NCBI GenBank assembly: GCA_009925045.1
Contig: RFQK01000116.1
Location: 1-5,450, forward strand
From: Methylococcaceae bacterium
GTDB lineage: Bacteria > Pseudomonadota > Gammaproteobacteria > Methylococcales > Methylomonadaceae
DNA length: 5,450 bases
Direction: 5' to 3'
In this document: positions 1 through 5,450 of the stretch, piece after piece
Layout of the letters: each line of letters opens with the position of its first letter
Numbering within the stretch: the stretch's first letter is position 1
Made by a program: the position numbers and the translations under genes
The notes under the pieces: model-generated
Database searches by the model: none
What the model saw: only the letters and a program-made list of their open reading frames with translations
Told to the model about the DNA's origin: nothing

Positions 1-517
1 ATTGCACGGGATGGCGCGGGATTTGATCAATTCGTGCAAAAATTACACCGACGCTGGCATCGGTTGGCGTGCCGAGAATTTCGGAGTTGAAAAAATTACC
101 CACCCGAATACAGGCGCCGGCCAAGGCAGTCGGTATTGAAACCCGGTCTAACAACCAGATAAATGAATCACCACTGCGTCTTCCATAGAGATAGAGCCCC
201 AGAATAATGCCGATTGTCGCCCCGTGACTGGCCAGACCGCCTTCCCAGATAGCGAATAACTTTAAGGGATGGGAAATATAGTAGGCAGGATCGTACAACA
301 AAGTGTGTCCTAACCGTGCGCCCAGTATGGTGGCAACCGCCATATACCATAGCAAATTATCTAGTTCTTCCAGATTCTTGCCTTCGCGCTTATAGATCCA
401 TTGCATGGTCATATAACTCAAGACAAAACCGGTAGCAAACATGAGTCCGTACCAGCGGATTTTGAAAAATCCGAATTGAATAAAAATGGGATCAATATTC
501 CAGATCAAATGTTCCAT
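1..517 (-). CDS. lgt: Prolipoprotein diacylglyceryl transferase (Lgt), 5' part only, cut by the window edge
   Basis: Lgt is an inner-membrane enzyme that transfers diacylglycerol from phosphatidylglycerol to the lipobox cysteine of prolipoproteins, the first step of lipoprotein maturation. The minus strand is open from an ATG at 515-517 to the left edge, giving 172 residues; the family is usually about 260-290, so roughly the last third is missing. Visible family marks are WYGLM at 22-26, GARLGH at 66-71, WEGGLASHGA at 91-100 (His98 matches the essential HGG-region His of E. coli Lgt), and IRVGNFFNSE at 137-146 (Arg138 and Asn141 match E. coli Arg143 and Asn146). PRHPVQ lies at the break. Hydrophobic stretches near 24-40, 55-73, 97-112 and 125-144 fit membrane helices. 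No clear Shine-Dalgarno precedes the ATG; an in-frame TGA 12 nt upstream leaves only a TTG three codons earlier as an alternative. The GLASHGA and NSEILGTPTD wording resembles Bacteroidota Lgt more than E. coli Lgt (from memory of the family). The gene lies 61 nt after the Rieske gene. Confidence 0.93.
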   Translation of the reverse strand, partial: MEHLIWNIDPIFIQFGFFKIRWYGLMFATGFVLSYMTMQWIYKREGKNLEELDNLLWYMAVATILGARLGHTLLYDPAYYISHPLKLFAIWEGGLASHGATIGIILGLYLYGRRSGDSFIWLLDRVSIPTALAGACIRVGNFFNSEILGTPTDASVGVIFARIDQIPRHPVQ

Positions 518-578
518 GACAGGCAAAAATCAGTTAAGAGTAACAACAAGCCTACAGTGTTTCAGAGAGCTCGGCAAT
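518..578. other. Intergenic gap between the Rieske gene and lgt
   Basis: This 61-nt gap is the longest complete non-coding stretch in the window. I see no convincing sigma-70 promoter and no GC-rich stem followed by a T-run that would make an intrinsic terminator. The only inverted repeat found is a 4-bp GTTA/TAAC stem with a 4-nt loop at 533-544, too weak to call. Read-through from the SUF genes into lgt is therefore possible, but a separate lgt promoter cannot be excluded. Confidence 0.4.
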
Positions 579-890
579 TCAGTTTGAGGCTATTTGCAGG
601 CGTCCATCCACGACACGCACCGCATAGCTGGTAATGTCTTCATAAGCCGGCGCACATTTAACTGCACCGGTTTTCAGACAGAAACGGGCACCGTGGCGTG
701 GGCAAACAATTTCATCACCGTCCAGTTCGCCGCTGGCAATCTCGGTTCCATCATGCGTACACACATCCTCGATGGCATAAAACCCGTCTGCCAAGCGAAA
801 AACCGCGACGTCAACGCCGTCAAGGTCTACCCGCACATGTTCTCCAACGGCCAGCGCCGCTTCGCTGATTACGTCTACCCATTCGGACAT
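579..890 (-). CDS. Rieske-type [2Fe-2S] ferredoxin (non-heme oxygenase ferredoxin-subunit family)
   Basis: This 103-residue soluble protein has no signal peptide or membrane anchor, so it should be cytoplasmic. The Rieske cluster motif is complete: Cys44-Thr-His46, sixteen residues, then Cys63-Pro-Arg-His66, which bind a [2Fe-2S] cluster through two Cys and two His. Its length and single-domain layout match small Rieske ferredoxins of the dioxygenase-ferredoxin/NirD-like superfamily. It lacks the disulfide cysteines of the bc1-type Rieske protein; the two other cysteines, Cys71 and Cys79, lie just after the second ligand pair. No oxygenase or nitrite reductase gene is nearby. Small Rieske genes do recur at the end of SUF operons, which suggests an accessory electron-transfer role in Fe-S assembly or simply a substrate of it; that role is inference. 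The ATG at 890 is set by a strong AAAGGAG. The gene ends in TGA, 12 nt after rsmJ at its start. Confidence 0.9.
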   Translation of the reverse strand: MSEWVDVISEAALAVGEHVRVDLDGVDVAVFRLADGFYAIEDVCTHDGTEIASGELDGDEIVCPRHGARFCLKTGAVKCAPAYEDITSYAVRVVDGRLQIASN

Positions 891-897
891 TGTGATT

Positions 898-904
898 CTC
901 CTTT
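898..904 (-). promoter_or_regulatory. Strong Shine-Dalgarno of the Rieske gene, overlapping the rsmJ stop
   Basis: AAAGGAG reads on the minus strand 7 nt before the ATG at 890, and its 5' end overlaps the TAA stop of rsmJ (903-905). It fixes the Rieske start and is the best ribosome binding site in the window, suggesting this small protein is translated more strongly than its upstream neighbours. Confidence 0.8.
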
Positions 905-1673
905 ATTTCAAATACACGTCATAGCGCAGTAATTTACTGCCGAAACTCATACTGGGTTGCCCACCTAAGGGTTCGGCATCATCCGGCCCTTTAACAACCA
1001 CCCGTTTGCCAGCTGCTTGCATTGCCGCTTCGAACAATTGCTGTTTATCCAGATCATCGCCCAAAATATCTCGCAATACTGACATCGATTTACGCGTTGC
1101 CGCCGATTTTTTGCGCTTAGGGGGGAACATAGGATCCAGATAAATACAATCGGGGGTCTCAGCTAAGTGTGGGAGAAGCTCAATCGCATTACCCGACATT
1201 AATCGAGGTAACTGAAGCTGACGGTTTTGGACCCAGTCCTTTTGCGCCAAACGTTGTAAGCCGTCCTCAATAAGGGCGAGCATGACAGGTGAACGCTCTA
1301 TACAACTGACTTGATAGCCCATGCGAAATAAAGCCAGACTATCCTGCGCCCAACCGCAGGTCGCATCGACAATAGTCTGAGTTTTTTTACCGACGGCCTG
1401 AGCCAAAAAATCTTTTTTGGGAGCTGGATAGGAATGCTGTTCACCAGGTCGCGGATCAATGTCGACCGTCAAACCGCCTTTTTTCAGCGAATCGGCATCA
1501 AATAGTGTGAGACCCGCTTGACGATAACCCAGATAAAAAATCCAAGGAGAGGTCTTGTCAAGATTCTCCTGATTCACCAACGGCAGTGCCAGCCTGGCGG
1601 CCAGTGATTGACTGGCGGCCAGATCAGCCGGATCCGCACAGACCACGGCCATTAGCTCAGTGACAACAGTCAC
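903..1673 (-). CDS. rsmJ: RsmJ-like 16S rRNA (guanine-N2) methyltransferase, divergent SAM motif
   Basis: RsmJ is a SAM-dependent methyltransferase that makes m2G1516 in 16S rRNA in E. coli. The 256-residue product is close to the usual length of about 250. Motif I, at the end of the first Rossmann strand, is VDATCGWAQDS at 102-112; E. coli has DATAGLGRDA. The acidic end of strand 2 is IERSP (Glu126), followed by a family-like MLALIEDGLQR. Motif IV is YLDPMFPPK at 178-186, the most characteristic RsmJ signature, and KRVVVKGPD at 223-231 matches the KRVVVKRPD block. The start chosen is GTG at 1673, with a weak GGAA at 1683-1686 nine nt upstream; an ATG at 1652, seven codons in, is a real alternative. 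It begins 6 nt after the sufU stop and lies inside an Fe-S operon, an unexpected place for an rRNA modification gene. Family membership is well supported; the exact rRNA target is inferred. Confidence 0.87.
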   Translation of the reverse strand: MTVVTELMAVVCADPADLAASQSLAARLALPLVNQENLDKTSPWIFYLGYRQAGLTLFDADSLKKGGLTVDIDPRPGEQHSYPAPKKDFLAQAVGKKTQTIVDATCGWAQDSLALFRMGYQVSCIERSPVMLALIEDGLQRLAQKDWVQNRQLQLPRLMSGNAIELLPHLAETPDCIYLDPMFPPKRKKSAATRKSMSVLRDILGDDLDKQQLFEAAMQAAGKRVVVKGPDDAEPLGGQPSMSFGSKLLRYDVYLK

Positions 1674-1679
1674 AGTGAT

Positions 1680-2132
1680 TTATTCCGTAGAAATCGATTG
1701 CTGCTGATTTTTTAGAGCGGCATCCAAAGTATGCCAGGCTAAAGTGGCACATTTAACCCGTGCCGGATATTCACGAACCCCAGCCAGAACCGCCAGTTTA
1801 CCGAGCGCTTCCAACTGCACTTCATGATCCTTGCCCGTGGCCATTTCATGAAATTGAGTAAATAAGGCGTCGGCTTCGCTTTCGGATTTGCCTTTAATAA
1901 TTTCGGTCATCAAAGACACCGAAGCTGTTGAAATGGCGCAACCAGAACCTTGAAAACTGGCATCAGTGATCGTGCCATCATCAATTTTCAGGAATAAGGT
2001 CAGCCGATCACCACACAAAGGATTAAAACCTTCCACCTGACGATTAGCATCATCCATCACCCGGAAATTTCGGGGGTTACGGTTATGATCGAATATCACT
2101 TCTTGATACAGATCGCGTAAATCTTCAAACAT
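1680..2132 (-). CDS. sufU: SufU-type Fe-S assembly protein (zinc-dependent sulfurtransferase partner of SufS)
   Basis: This 150-residue protein of the IscU/NifU-N fold has the three metal-binding cysteines plus aspartate: Cys40-Gly-Asp42 (NPLCGD), Cys65 (GSGCAIS) and Cys128 (RVKCATLAW). These match B. subtilis SufU Cys41, Asp43, Cys66 and Cys128, which hold a structural/catalytic zinc. Two things separate it from a housekeeping IscU: the extra segment between the second and third cysteine (about 80-120, rich in Glu, Asp and His) and the absence of the LPPVK chaperone-binding motif. SufU proteins accept persulfide sulfur from SufS and pass it to the SufBCD scaffold; IscU-like scaffold activity is a less likely alternative. 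The gene follows sufS directly: its ATG (2130-2132) shares one base with the sufS TAA in a TAATG junction, so translation is probably coupled. It ends in TAA, 6 nt before rsmJ. Confidence 0.93.
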   Translation of the reverse strand: MFEDLRDLYQEVIFDHNRNPRNFRVMDDANRQVEGFNPLCGDRLTLFLKIDDGTITDASFQGSGCAISTASVSLMTEIIKGKSESEADALFTQFHEMATGKDHEVQLEALGKLAVLAGVREYPARVKCATLAWHTLDAALKNQQQSISTE

Positions 2133-3355
2133 TAGCCAAATACCTCAATTAGGGAACGGATGCCTTGCATCAACACATCAACTTCTTCGCGGGTATTGTA
2201 CAAGCCAAACGATGCTCGTGCAGTAGCTGGAACACCGTAAAAATCCATCACGGGCATCGCACAATGATGACCGGCTCGAATGGCAATCCCCAAACTGTCC
2301 AGCATAGTGCCAATATCATGGGGATGAATACGGTCCAAAGTAAATGACAAAATACCGCCTTTGTGGCTGGCTTGACCAATAATATTCAAGCCCTGAATTG
2401 CCAAGGCTTGCTCGGTGGCGTAGGCCAGCAAATCGGCTTCATGCGCAGCAATATTCGCCATACCAATCGCATTCAGATAATCAATTGCCGCACCCAGACC
2501 GATGATTTCGGCGATTGCCGGGGTACCAGCTTCAAACTTATGCGGCAAACCCGCATATTCAGTTTTTGCAAACGTGACCTGACGAATCATGTCTCCGCCA
2601 CCCTGATAAGGCGGCATCGCCTCCAGCAAGGCTTGTTTGCCATACAACACGCCTGTCCCTGAAGGTCCATAGAGTTTATGACCGGAAAACACATAAAAAT
2701 CGCAATCCAAAGCCTGTACGTCAACGCTCATATGCGGAATCGCCTGAGCACCGTCCAGTAGCACCGGAATATTGCGGGCATGCGCAGCAGCGATGATAGT
2801 TTCCACCGGATTAATACTGCCCAGCGCATTGGACATATGCGTAATGGCCACCAATTTGGTTTTGTCACTGAGCAAAGCCAGATAGTCATCAAGCAGCAAT
2901 TCACCGGCCTGATTGATCGGTGCCACTTTCAGAACTGTGCCGATTTGTTGACATAACATCTGCCAAGGCACGATATTGGCATGATGTTCCATGGCGCTAA
3001 TCACAATTTCATCACCGGCTTGTAATTGCGAACGGCCATAACTCTGGGCAACCAGATTAATAGCCTCTGTCGCGCCACGGACAAAAATGATTTCTTTATG
3101 GCTGGCGGCATTGATAAAGCCACGTACTTTTTCCCGCGCCGCTTCAAAACGATCGGTCGCTTTGACACTCAAAGTATGAACGCCACGGTGAATATTGGCA
3201 TATTCATGGCTATAGGTATGAACCAAACTGTCAATCACTGCCTGCGGCTTTTGACAACTAGCCGCGTTGTCCAGATAGACCAAGGGTTTATTCCGGATGG
3301 TTTCGGCCAGAATCGGAAAATCCGCACGAATATTAGCAACAGAATAATGAGTCAT
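2132..3355 (-). CDS. sufS: SufS cysteine desulfurase (group II, PLP-dependent)
   Basis: SufS converts L-cysteine to L-alanine and forms a persulfide on its active-site cysteine, the sulfur source for Fe-S clusters. From the ATG at 3355 it is 407 residues (E. coli SufS is 406). PLP and catalytic residues are visible: His124 in MEHHANI, Asp201 in DGAQA, the Schiff-base lysine Lys227 in FSGHKLYG, and Cys365 in RAGHHCAMP, all within one position of their E. coli equivalents. An HPHD motif places His346 nineteen residues before Cys365, the arrangement in B. subtilis SufS where that His takes part in the zinc-ligand swap with SufU; E. coli SufS lacks it. An in-frame TTG at 3361, two codons upstream, is possible but the ATG aligns better with the family start (THYSVANIRADFP). 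The ribosome binding site is poor, so coupling to sufD, ending 15 nt upstream, is likely. Confidence 0.97.
   Translation of the reverse strand: MTHYSVANIRADFPILAETIRNKPLVYLDNAASCQKPQAVIDSLVHTYSHEYANIHRGVHTLSVKATDRFEAAREKVRGFINAASHKEIIFVRGATEAINLVAQSYGRSQLQAGDEIVISAMEHHANIVPWQMLCQQIGTVLKVAPINQAGELLLDDYLALLSDKTKLVAITHMSNALGSINPVETIIAAAHARNIPVLLDGAQAIPHMSVDVQALDCDFYVFSGHKLYGPSGTGVLYGKQALLEAMPPYQGGGDMIRQVTFAKTEYAGLPHKFEAGTPAIAEIIGLGAAIDYLNAIGMANIAAHEADLLAYATEQALAIQGLNIIGQASHKGGILSFTLDRIHPHDIGTMLDSLGIAIRAGHHCAMPVMDFYGVPATARASFGLYNTREEVDVLMQGIRSLIEVFG
2142..2146 (-). promoter_or_regulatory. Shine-Dalgarno of sufU, inside the end of sufS
   Basis: GAGGT on the minus strand lies within the last codons of sufS (Glu-Val), 9 nt before the sufU ATG. 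With the TAATG overlap it supports the assigned start and points to coupled, near-equal production of SufS and its partner SufU. Confidence 0.7.
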
Positions 3356-3370
3356 TAGCAAACTTAGGAT

Positions 3371-4654
3371 TTATAAATGGATGGCCGGAAATCGTTGTAG
3401 CAATTGCTGATGCAGCAAGGCTTTAAATCCGGTGTGTTCAACTTTTTCTACCATTTCATTGGCAAAAGCAAAGGTCAACAAATCGCGTGCGGCCTCTTGA
3501 TCAATAGCACGTGACTGTAGGTAAAACATAGATTTCTCATCCAATTGACCGACTGTCATTCCATGTGAACATTTGACATCATCCGCATAAATTTCCAGCT
3601 GTGGTTTACTGTCGATTTCGGCATTGGCTGATAACAGCAGATTGCGATTATTCATTTCCGAATCAGTTTTTTGCGCATCTTGCGCTACCACAACCCGCCC
3701 CTGAAAAACGCCACGGGCATTATCATCCAACACCCCTTTATAAAACTCGCGACTAATGCCATGAGCCTGCAGGTGATTAATGCGGGTTAAGGTATCCAGA
3801 TGTTGACGCTGACCGGCCACGTACAATCCGTCCAACTGACATTCAGCGGCTTGAAACAAATCAGTATGAATATCGGTGCGTGCAATTTGGGCACCAAACG
3901 CGAAGTTTTGGTGTTTAAAACGACTGCTTCTGGCTTGTTTGACATAACTGCCACCAAAATGCACAGCTTTTTCGGGCTCGGCTTGCAATTTTGCCAGTTT
4001 CAGCTCCGCATCAGCTCCGAGGAAACATTCATTGATACTGACTGTCAGTGAAGAACTGGCCGTACCGACATAGGTTTCAATAATCTCGACCTGTGCATGC
4101 GGGTGGAGAATAAAAATATTCCGAGTCGCTGCCAAGGCCTGAGCCGAAGTGACCAGATGCAAAATCTGGATCGGCTTATCCAAAACCTGAGATTTGCCAA
4201 CTTCTAACCAGATGCCGTCATTAAACCAGGCGTTATTAAAAGTTATCAGACCGTGCTCAGACGCAGGCAAGGCTTTGCCAAGGTATTCGGCGACTTGGTC
4301 GGGTTGTTGCAACAAGGCCTGGCGCAGGCTAGAGCCATTTACACTCGCAGGTAAACCATCTGACAATTCAGGACTGAAATGGCCGTTGAGCATCACCAAA
4401 TGATATGCCTCTTCCAACTGGTAAGCTGACAGCAAGTCAGGATCAGCAAGCGCCTGGGGCACAGTTTCAAAGCGGGTTTTATCCAGAACCGATAATTTGG
4501 TGTAACGCCAGTCCTCATCTCTTAAAGTTGGAAAACCGCGATCAGCAAATAAGGCCAGAGCCTCCTGACGCATCGCCTGAAGCCAAGGCAAACTTTCGCC
4601 TGCCAGACCTGCACTGAGTGAAGAATAATGATTCAGAGTCTGCTCTATACTCAT
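3371..4654 (-). CDS. sufD: SufD, Fe-S cluster scaffold subunit of SufBC2D
   Basis: SufD pairs with SufB and two SufC subunits to form the cytoplasmic scaffold on which new clusters are built, and it is needed for iron entry into the complex. The 427-residue product matches the usual length (E. coli 423). The N-terminal helical region contains the family block RDEDWRYTKLS (45-55). The central beta-helix runs from about residue 150 to 350, and the conserved C-terminal core holds DDVKCSHGMTVG, where Cys362 and His364 match E. coli Cys358 and His360, residues implicated at the SufB-SufD interface. The helical end (ARDLLTFAFANEMVEK, from 389) binds SufC in the family. The ATG at 4654 has GGAAGGA at 4663-4669, 8 nt upstream, and lies 5 nt after the sufC stop. 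SufD is distinguished from SufB by length and its N-terminal DWRYT block. Confidence 0.96.
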   Translation of the reverse strand: MSIEQTLNHYSSLSAGLAGESLPWLQAMRQEALALFADRGFPTLRDEDWRYTKLSVLDKTRFETVPQALADPDLLSAYQLEEAYHLVMLNGHFSPELSDGLPASVNGSSLRQALLQQPDQVAEYLGKALPASEHGLITFNNAWFNDGIWLEVGKSQVLDKPIQILHLVTSAQALAATRNIFILHPHAQVEIIETYVGTASSSLTVSINECFLGADAELKLAKLQAEPEKAVHFGGSYVKQARSSRFKHQNFAFGAQIARTDIHTDLFQAAECQLDGLYVAGQRQHLDTLTRINHLQAHGISREFYKGVLDDNARGVFQGRVVVAQDAQKTDSEMNNRNLLLSANAEIDSKPQLEIYADDVKCSHGMTVGQLDEKSMFYLQSRAIDQEAARDLLTFAFANEMVEKVEHTGFKALLHQQLLQRFPAIHL

Positions 4655-4659
4655 TTGCC

Positions 4660-5400
4660 TTATCCTTCCAGCCAGCTATAACCTTTTTCTTCCAATTCCA
4701 GCGCCAACTCAGGACCACCGGTTTTGACAATACGGCCATCCGCGAGAACATGCACGACATCAGGCTTGATGTAATCCAGCAAACGCTGGTAATGGGTAAT
4801 CATCAAAAAGGCACGATCGGGACTTCGCAAGGAATTCACCCCTTCAGACACTATCCGCAAAGCATCAATATCAAGACCAGAGTCAGTCTCATCCAGAATA
4901 CAAAGATTAGGTTCCAGAATAGCCGCTTGCAAAATCTCATTGCGTTTCTTTTCGCCACCGGAAAAACCTTCATTCACAGCGCGATAGAGAAATTTTTCGT
5001 CCATTTGCAGAAGCTTCACTTTGTCTTTAACCAGAGTCAGAAAATCCATGGCATCCACTTCAGGCAGACCTTTATGCTTGCGCACAGCATTCAGCGCAGC
5101 TTTTAACAGATAGATATTGCTGACACCGGGAATTTCAACCGGATACTGAAACGCCAGAAACACCCCTTCGCGGGCGCGAATTTCCGGATCCATCTCCAAC
5201 AGGTCTTTGCCGTCATAGCTCACACTGCCTGCAGTCACTGTATAGCCTGATTTGCCCGACAACACATGAGATAAGGTACTTTTACCGGCGCCGTTGGGAC
5301 CCATAATGGCATGGACTTCACCTGGGGCAATCTCCAGACTAAGACCTTTTAAAATCGGTTTATCGCCTACCGAGGCGTGAAGGTTTTGAATACTGAGCAT
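4660..5400 (-). CDS. sufC: SufC, ABC-type ATPase of the Fe-S scaffold complex
   Basis: SufC is the ATPase of the SufBCD complex; it is a cytoplasmic ABC protein with no membrane partner, and ATP-driven dimerisation reshapes SufB-SufD for cluster assembly. The 246-residue product (E. coli 248) has the full set of motifs: Walker A GPNGAGKST at 34-42 with Lys40, Q-loop Gln85 in FQYPVEIPG, signature FSGGEKKR at 146-153 with the SufC-typical Lys152, Walker B CILDE ending in Asp170-Glu171, D-loop SGLDID, and H-loop His203 in ITHYQRLL. The EKKRNEILQ and ETDSGLDIDAL strings are diagnostic of SufC among ABC ATPases. The ATG at 5400 is preceded by TAGGT at 5406-5410, 5 nt upstream. It is the first gene of the visible run; sufB normally precedes it and should lie off the right edge. 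Its TAA is 5 nt from sufD. Confidence 0.97.
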   Translation of the reverse strand: MLSIQNLHASVGDKPILKGLSLEIAPGEVHAIMGPNGAGKSTLSHVLSGKSGYTVTAGSVSYDGKDLLEMDPEIRAREGVFLAFQYPVEIPGVSNIYLLKAALNAVRKHKGLPEVDAMDFLTLVKDKVKLLQMDEKFLYRAVNEGFSGGEKKRNEILQAAILEPNLCILDETDSGLDIDALRIVSEGVNSLRSPDRAFLMITHYQRLLDYIKPDVVHVLADGRIVKTGGPELALELEEKGYSWLEG

Positions 5401-5450
5401 GTTTTACCTAAAGTTCGAAAATAATTTCAGATACGTGATGACTGTTCTGT
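5401..5450 (-). other. Upstream edge of sufC: ribosome binding site, no recognisable gene
   Basis: Apart from the sufC Shine-Dalgarno (TAGGT, 5406-5410) these 50 bases hold nothing I can name. In the minus-strand direction all three frames meet a stop (for example TGA at 5427-5429) and none ends in the EGSVG-like tail typical of SufB. Either sufB stops at or beyond 5450 and this is a sufB-sufC gap, or sufB has an unusual C-terminus. I see no clear promoter. Confidence 0.4.

Noticed and set aside
168..350. Minus-strand open frame of 60 codons
   Set aside because: It is in a different frame within lgt, whose own frame carries conserved Lgt motifs through the same bases.
533..544. GTTA-AGAG-TAAC hairpin in the gap before lgt, considered as a terminator
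   Set aside because: Only a 4-bp AT-rich stem with no T-run; not distinguishable from chance.
401..634. Plus-strand open frame of 77 codons crossing the lgt start and the Rieske end
   Set aside because: It overlaps two supported genes on the other strand and has no recognisable protein features.
579..890. NirD (small nitrite reductase subunit) for the Rieske protein
   Set aside because: No nirB is adjacent and the strict C-x-H/C-x2-H motif and context fit a Rieske ferredoxin in a SUF operon better.
594..932. Plus-strand open frame of 112 codons
   Set aside because: It is antisense to the Rieske gene with its intact cluster motif; the translation has no domain character.
1594..1622. Direct repeat CTGGCGGCCAG twice, 18-nt period
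   Set aside because: It lies inside rsmJ and encodes two similar Leu-Ala-Ala steps in an alanine-rich helix; only two copies and fully explained by coding content.
1680..2132. Classical IscU scaffold instead of SufU
   Set aside because: It lacks LPPVK, has the SufU-type insertion before the third cysteine, and is not accompanied by iscS, hscA or hscB.
3026..3358. Plus-strand open frame of 110 codons, with similar shorter ones at 2165-2347 and 2363-2662
   Set aside because: All are antisense to sufS, whose catalytic residues are all in place; these are chance open frames.
4618..5106. Plus-strand open frame of 162 codons
   Set aside because: It lies wholly opposite sufC and the start of sufD, which have complete family motifs; the translation shows no recognisable domain and there is no supporting ribosome binding site.

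Overview
The window is a single run of co-directional genes on the minus strand, read from the right edge to the left. In transcription order they are sufC, sufD, sufS, a sufU-type gene, an rsmJ-like rRNA methyltransferase, a small Rieske-type [2Fe-2S] ferredoxin, and the 5' part of lgt, which is cut by the left edge. All but 111 bases of the 5450 are coding. No RNA gene, mobile element, CRISPR array or plus-strand gene is supported.

The core is a SUF iron-sulfur cluster assembly operon. SufS removes sulfur from cysteine, the SufU-type protein is the likely sulfur acceptor, and SufC and SufD belong to the SufBCD scaffold ATPase. SufB is expected just beyond the right edge (upstream on the minus strand) but is not visible. 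Spacing is tight: 5 nt for sufC-sufD, 15 nt for sufD-sufS, a 1-nt TAATG overlap for sufS-sufU, 6 nt for sufU-rsmJ and 12 nt for rsmJ-Rieske. These six genes are therefore probably one transcript. The wider 61-nt gap before lgt leaves open whether lgt belongs to it.

The host is most likely a gammaproteobacterium. RsmJ is essentially a gammaproteobacterial family, and the SufS and SufD sequences look proteobacterial. A methanotroph-like or environmental gammaproteobacterium is only a guess. Two things are mixed relative to the E. coli model. The sulfur transfer partner is SufU-type rather than SufE, and SufS carries the matching HPHD motif. The Lgt fragment has motifs I associate with Bacteroidota Lgt rather than E. 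coli Lgt.

Nothing here amounts to an entirely new system. The points most worth a second look are the SufS-SufU zinc-swap signature, the insertion of a divergent RsmJ with an unusual cysteine-containing SAM motif into the SUF operon, the operon-encoded Rieske ferredoxin of unknown partner, and the Bacteroidota-like Lgt.
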